A stretch of 64,000 nucleotides of DNA from Melastoma dodecandrum (lineage: Eukaryota > Streptophyta > Magnoliopsida > Myrtales > Melastomataceae), in the NCBI GenBank assembly GCA_029817715.1, contig JARUPY010000397.1:9052001-9116000 (forward strand), written 5' to 3'. A model generated the notes under the pieces. It saw only the letters and a list, made by a program, of their open reading frames with translations, was not told where the DNA came from and did not search any database. A program made the position numbers and the translations under genes. Positions 59,646-64,000 of this stretch are shown in pieces (the first letter of the stretch is position 1; every line of letters starts with the position of its first letter).

Positions 59646-60549
59646 CCTTGTTACAACCTTCAGTCTATACCCCACGTCACTGCATTCTATACCTTCAGTG
59701 ACATCTCCCTTCCCTTTCAGTATTGGAGTCATCTATTCCTTGCTGTCCCTCATATCATCTTGGTATCAGAGCACACGATTGTCAATGGCCGAAAGATTCT
59801 AATGTGGTTTGTCTCTAGACGGAGCACACGTTGCTCGGCTTGAGCTACAGATCGTCGACCTTCAACAACAACTACAGTCGTTGTGGACACATTATGCATC
59901 GACCTCCCGCAGTCGATTAGACAGCGATGATGAGGAGAATCCATGGCGTGAGGAGTCTCAACGAGGATCTTCATAGGAGTGTCGTAGGCAGGAGAGAAGA
60001 ACCCCGACGATGAGTGTTCAGATTCCAGATTCGAAGGAAACTCGGACCCTGAGGAGTTCATCGATTGGATGCATACGGTAGAGCGCATCTTCGACAATGA
60101 AGAGGTGCCCGAGGAATGAAAGGTTAGTTGGCAGCATTAAAGTTGAGGAAGTATGCCAGTTTGTGGGGGGAGAACACCAACCAGCAGCGTGGAAGAGAAG
60201 GGTGTGACAAAATTCGTACGTGGTCGAAAATGAAGAGGGCTATGACTAAGAGGTTTCTGCCATAGCATTATCGATGAGATCTCTACCTCAAGTTACAGTT
60301 GCTTCAGTAAGTTTCAAGTTTAACAGAGTACACGAGAGAATTCGAGAGACTATTGTTGCAGTGTGATGTCCAAGAAGCACAAGAGCAAATCATTGCTAGG
60401 TATCTTCGAGGACTTAAGTCCCAGATCGAGGATGCAGTCGAACTTCATCAGTATTTCAACTTCGACGTTGTTAGAGCGCTTGCCCACAAGGTTGAGCAGC
60501 AGCAAGGTAGAAGATCGAGTACTCGCCCATTCATGAAGTCTCTGACTTT
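59646..60549 (+). other. Inverted segment within the right arm (LTR end, primer site, gag)
   Basis: This stretch reads plus: LTR 3' end (59646-59757, ending CCCTCATATCA), primer site TGGTATCAGAGC (59761-59772) and gag (from ATG 59784; pieces DSDDEENPWREESQRGSS, IARYLRGLKSQIEDAVEL). It is flanked by minus-strand gag on the left and a minus-strand LTR start on the right. Re-inverting it in thought joins LTR ...GCCGCACCCC to ACAACCTTC... and gag ...AGATCGAGTACTC to CCCAGGCAAAGCC, matching the left arm at both joints. So a local inversion explains the order. Confidence 0.8.
59761..59772 (+). other. tRNA primer-binding site (in inverted segment)
   Basis: TGGTATCAGAGC, a perfect match to the complement of the plant initiator tRNA-Met 3' end, three bases after the LTR end at 59757. 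Confidence 0.85.
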
Positions 60550-61190
60550 ATGGGGGTGCGGCTGGAATGATGAAAAAGGAAGGGTTGAGATCAACCTCCA
60601 CGGATACATATTCACCACCGTGAAAGAAGACTCGATAGATTCGTTTGGCCGTGGATACAGAATCACCACCACGAACAAGACGAGGACGAGGCGCAACGCG
60701 GAGGATACAGATACACCACCACCGATTGAACGCTCTACTCAACCTGCACTTGGAATCCACCAAATGAAGAAGAGGTTGAAGGAGAATCCACTCACTTCGA
60801 ATAGAAAGACAAAGTCTTAATAAGGGTTTATAATCTGATCAAAAGTTCCTCAAACGCTTACAATGGCGCCCATTATATTGGGATCACCAGAACAAGTACA
60901 TAAATGAACTTAGATAACATGCATGCATGGCCAGATTCATGGATGAACCATAAATGGATTATTGGAAACGCAACAAACATAAATGCTAATGCATGAATGG
61001 AAAATGCATGAATCATCTAGGAACTTGAGATGCATTTGATGTGGAGTTACTTCTGTTTCGATGGCTTGCTTCGACGTGTCCGTACTTCGATGGTGACTTG
61101 TTTCAACTGACCCTTACTTCGACGTTGTGTAAGTTAGTCGATGATGAACACGTTGACAGCTCTAGTCGATGGTGCGTCGATGGTCCTTAT
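60550..61190 (-). repeat. Family B LTR start, right arm
   Basis: Reverse complement of the first ~640 bases of the left-arm LTR, including ATTATATTGGGATC, the complement of the TATA-box region, near 60872. On the minus strand it begins TATAAGGACCATCGACGCACC, with the terminal TGATAC degenerated. Its 3' portion was moved away by the adjacent inversion. Confidence 0.83.
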
Positions 61191-61880
61191 ATTACTCATC
61201 GACCTGTCGTTGCAGCTCTCTTGCTTCGTTGGGATTACATCGATACGCAGGTCGGTTAGGCAGCGACATTCCAGGAATGAGGTCGATTTGATGTTGTATG
61301 TCCCTCAGAGGAGGAAGTCCTCCTAGCATCTCCTCAGTAAACACATCCTCAAATTCTTGTAAAAGTGCTCGAAGTCGAGGGGACCTAGTCAAGGCTTGCT
61401 CTTCTCCTGCTCGAACAACATCAACATGTATACATACTTCTCCTCGCGAATAGCTCGAGTCAACTCCACCAACTTCGACCCGTCTTCTCAAGTTTGATCT
61501 CGAGACGACGGGTTGGTTAATGCTTGGGTGGTCATGGAAAGTAGAGTAATCTTCCTCTGATAGAGAGTGATGGTATACGTATTCTTGTACCCATCATAAA
61601 CTGCTCGACGATCATATTGCCACGGTCTTCCCAATAACATGTGACACGCGTCCATCAGAACTACATCGCAAGTCACCGTGTCCTTGTAGCTTTGGCCAAT
61701 GCTCAACGAAACCAACACCTGCTTAGTCACCCTTAGATCACTCTCTTTGCTCAACCATTGAAGCTTGTATAGTCGAGGGTGTGGCTTAGTCGATAACTTC
61801 AGTTTCTCGACCATTGTAGTAGAGGCCACATTGGTGCAACTCCCACTATTAACAATCATGTGACATACCTTTCCCTGCAC
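61191..61880 (-). pseudogene. Ty3/gypsy RT start and protease remnant
   Basis: Transcript order (minus): protease 61488-61880 with MQGKVCHMIVNSGSCTNVAS (active-site Asp changed to Asn), VEKLKLSTKPHPRLYKLQWL, DVVLMDACHMLLGRPWQYDR and AVYDGYKNTYTI; then 61192-61491 with LLQEFEDVFTEEMLGGLPPL, RDIQHQIDLIPGMSLPNRPA and ELQRQVDE, where it is cut by the family B structure. Orientation and position make it a candidate for the upstream half of the family D pol at 50312-51628, with RT and RNase H lost at the insertion, but this is inference. Confidence 0.85.
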
Positions 61881-61919
61881 TGTGCATTTGGTCTAAAAGA
61901 TCCTCTTCCGCTGGTCGAC

Positions 61920-62165
61920 TTAATCGGGCACCAGGGTTTTCAGCCCTTTAATATACCTTGCAATGGTTTGCTCCGGGGGTTCAACTATTTCACACAGGAA
62001 CATCAATTGCTCGAACTCGCGAGTGTACTCAGAAACACTCGAAGATTGTTGAAGCGAATTCAATCTGAGGAACAAGTCTTGTCGATATTGCTCGGGAAGA
62101 AACCTCTTCTTCATCTCCCTTTTCATTTTGTTCCACGGGCGAATCTTCTCTTTACCTTCTCGATG
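61920..62165 (-). pseudogene. Ty3/gypsy gag remnant
   Basis: Minus-strand frame with MKREMKKRFLPEQYRQDLFL, RLNSLQQSSSVSEYTREFEQ and PEQTIARYIKGLK. This is the second half of the capsid. The knuckle that should link it to the protease at 61880 is deleted: TLVPD runs directly toward the protease leader. The N-terminal gag is missing beyond 62165. Confidence 0.82.
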
Positions 62166-62750
62166 ACAACCAAGTTCGCGAACAAGTCATAAATGGCTTA
62201 TTGGGAAAGGCTTATAAATGCATGAACGGAAAGATGCATGAATGCCTTCAATGCTAAGAGGAGAGTTGAATGATGGAAGCTAGACGTTTGGTCTCCTTTT
62301 GGCCTAGTCTGGTCACCGACCTGCGTTCATTGCTTTGCCCGAATGTCATTCGCTTGAATGTTTCTTTGTTTCGCTCAATTGTTCATTTTTACCCAAGCGT
62401 TGAGTGGTAACATCGACTAGCATCGTTAACTAGAGCGCAGGTTGACTAGGCTCCCTTTCGTTGACTTCGAGGAAGGTCACTCCTGACATTTTGTTTGAAT
62501 CAACTTGTTCATTCTCTTGGCGAGAAAACGTACCTTCCTCATGATGCGAGATGGGTCACACAAAGCGAAGCTGAGGACAACTCGAGAAGCTAGATTGAGA
62601 AGGGAGCTACCTTCACGCTATTAGAGTAGTCGAATTAAACCGTCAACTCGAGAAGACAACAATGCTCACCTCGAGACAATCCAAGTCGAGTTCATCATAC
62701 TCGAAATCGAGTAATCCTACTCGAGTGCTTCTTAACTCGACAAGCGTGTT
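62166..62750. other. LTR-like fragment and unassigned CTCGAG-rich DNA
   Basis: 62187-62255 resembles the reverse complement of a B-type LTR segment (CATAAATGGCTTATTGG, ATGCATGAA). From about 62570 to 62750 CTCGAG palindromes are frequent, as in the family E LTR. No coding region is seen. Confidence 0.4.
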
Positions 62751-63060
62751 GTTGAAGGAAGATCCATCCCATTGATAGTCCTAGATCATTTCATTACTAT
62801 TGAGTTTTTATTTTAATCATGCGGGCTTCTTCTTAGGTCCATTTAGGAACTAGGGTTAATCTTTTTTAGTCCACTTCTTCTTAGGTCCATTTAGGAACTA
62901 GGGTTAATCTTTTTTAGTCCACTATAAATAGGATGCTTATGGTTAAATTTAAAACAACTCTTTTGGAAAGCTTTTCTCATACTATTCAGCCATCAAGTTC
63001 TTTGTAACCTTTTCACTACTTCTACTATTACTTCTATTATTGTTCATTGTTTTTTTTTGT
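62750..63060 (+). repeat. LTR-like sequence with TATA box (family E-related)
   Basis: The order TAGGGTTAATC, TTTTTTAGTCCA, CTATAAATAGGA, CTTTTGGAAA and CAGCCATCAAGTTCTT parallels the family E LTR (28240-28410, minus strand). A 48-base unit (CTTCTTCTTAGGTCC...TTTTTTAGTCCA) is tandemly duplicated at 62826-62921. The ends of the LTR are not resolved. Confidence 0.55.
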
Positions 63061-64000
63061 AATGTAGGCTTGGTGTAAGACCGTATTTTGTTGAAGGCTC
63101 AATCCTCAAGAAAGAAGGCAGGTCAAAGAATCTCATTAAAGAGGACTCAAAATGTGAGGGTGTCACCCTTAAATGTGGTTATCCCATCGTGGACTTGCTC
63201 ATCGACACAATACTTTAAGGCATATGTATGATGGTATATGAGGATAATAATAGGTTGAGAAAGGTTACCGAAGAATGAGGGTTTCAAACTTGAATAGATT
63301 TGCCCCTAATTGACAAAGGCTTGTAATTAGGATATTTGTTTTATTAGAGTCTAAAACTTTTGTCCCTTTTTTCTTTTCTGACATTTTACTTTTGCAACCG
63401 TCATTTTTTGGCCCGTGTTTCTAACTTTGCTTTTTTTAACTATGCTCAAGGGTTTTGTTTTTGCCCCTGTATCATTTGCGAATATTGAGAAGACTAAATT
63501 CTTCAGAATTGTTTATGTGATGTATTAGAATGGACGAAGATGATAGGAGTATTGTGTCGACTTACAAAATCCACTAGGGATGTACTTCACACTCAAACTT
63601 GAAGAAGCGATGCATTTGCACCTGAGTCCTGTTCGGAAGTTGAGACTACATAAACTCTTTTACCTCGATGTGAGGTGACTCTTTGATTTGGAAGGGTAAT
63701 TGTGTTTCGAAAAATCTCCACTTTAGCTAGGAATAACTAGCAATAGTAAAGTGTTTGGGGATAAGAAAGAAATGCTCGATGTTATCCTTGCTAGAGGATT
63801 TTCCGTCAAAGAGATTTCTTTCCCACTCCGATGCTATCATGTATGAGTTCTTCTCAAGTGTTTTTATTCGACTCTCGAAAGGGTATGTGTTTAGGGATAT
63901 GCTTGTCTTTCTATCTCTAGAAGACAAGTGTTTCTCTGGGAAAGTTTTTTCAATTTTTTTTTAATAAAACTTATCTAGCGAAATGCATGACATATGAACA
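63061..64000. other. Unassigned DNA
   Basis: No supported gene, RNA or known repeat. Short ORFs at 63727-63964 on both strands show no recognisable motif. It may be the leader or interior of the LTR element suggested at 62750-63060, cut by the window end. Confidence 0.35.

Larger units (their letters stand above)
51629..61190. mobile_element. Palindromic family B retroelement (inverted double element) with nested insertion
   Basis: Both outer ends carry the start of a family B LTR pointing inward: plus at 51650-52376 and minus at 60550-61190. Each is followed inward by gag, protease and the first part of RT, and the two halves meet head to head in RT at about 58477-58494. Removing the nested element and its target duplication (53004-57179) leaves arms of about 2.65 kb (left) and 2.70 kb (right). 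The two outer LTRs resemble each other more (GACA(G/C)GTCGAAGCAAGCC) than the LTRs of the nested copy. No 3' half of pol and no 3' LTR exist in this structure. The right arm has an internal 0.9-kb inversion. Confidence 0.8.

Noticed and set aside
63727..63964. Overlapping short ORFs on both strands
   Set aside because: No motif, and overlapping opposite frames of this size are expected by chance.

Overview
This window is nuclear DNA from a flowering plant. The evidence is a spliced 15-exon host gene with GT-AG introns whose product closely resembles the plant DUF3754 family, plant-type Ty3/gypsy retrotransposons primed by initiator tRNA-Met, a Tat-lineage element with a second RNase H and an antisense plant-mobile-domain ORF, a Mutator-like transposase remnant and a long satellite array. 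Apart from the one host gene it is a repeat-dominated, probably pericentromeric, region. Nearly every transposon ORF is broken by stops, frameshifts or deletions.

Layout. 1-2273: 3' end of a Ty3/gypsy element (family A) with its LTR. 3260-4300: MULE transposase pseudogene (minus). 4969-9567: a 4.6-kb non-autonomous LTR element with matching 5-bp target duplications and no pol domain, followed by a third copy of its LTR end (9848-10178) and a hairpin-rich repeat (10180-10510). 12228-19867 (minus): the host gene, an intact 492-codon DUF3754/TMEM143-like membrane protein. 20016-20657: a 642-bp MITE-like inverted-repeat element starting 149 bp upstream of its ATG. 20820-27126: about 31 tandem copies of a ~186-bp satellite, interrupted by one solo LTR.

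27127-31800: family C and family E remnants (minus); E keeps gag and a protease trace but has lost RT and integrase. 32000-41560: a Tat-lineage element (gag/pol minus) with a plus-strand plant-mobile-domain ORF downstream of integrase and a solo LTR (family D) inserted in gag. 41570-44931: deleted B' copies. 44932-51628: a family D element (minus) whose LTR was hit by a family A element (45259-50265).

51629-61190: a family B structure that reads as a large palindrome (two LTR-gag-PR-RT halves meeting head to head at about 58485). Its left gag was later hit by another B element (53004-57174, perfect CACAA duplication), and its right half carries a 0.9-kb internal inversion. 61191-62165: more minus-strand gag/PR/RT. 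62166-64000: LTR-like and unassigned DNA.

The nesting gives relative ages: D before A, palindromic B before inner B, satellite before its solo LTR, Tat before its solo D LTR. The pol reading frames of families A-E run past the polypurine tract into the 3' LTR, a trait known from centromeric (CRM) chromoviruses. Together with the satellite this suggests, but does not prove, a location near a centromere.
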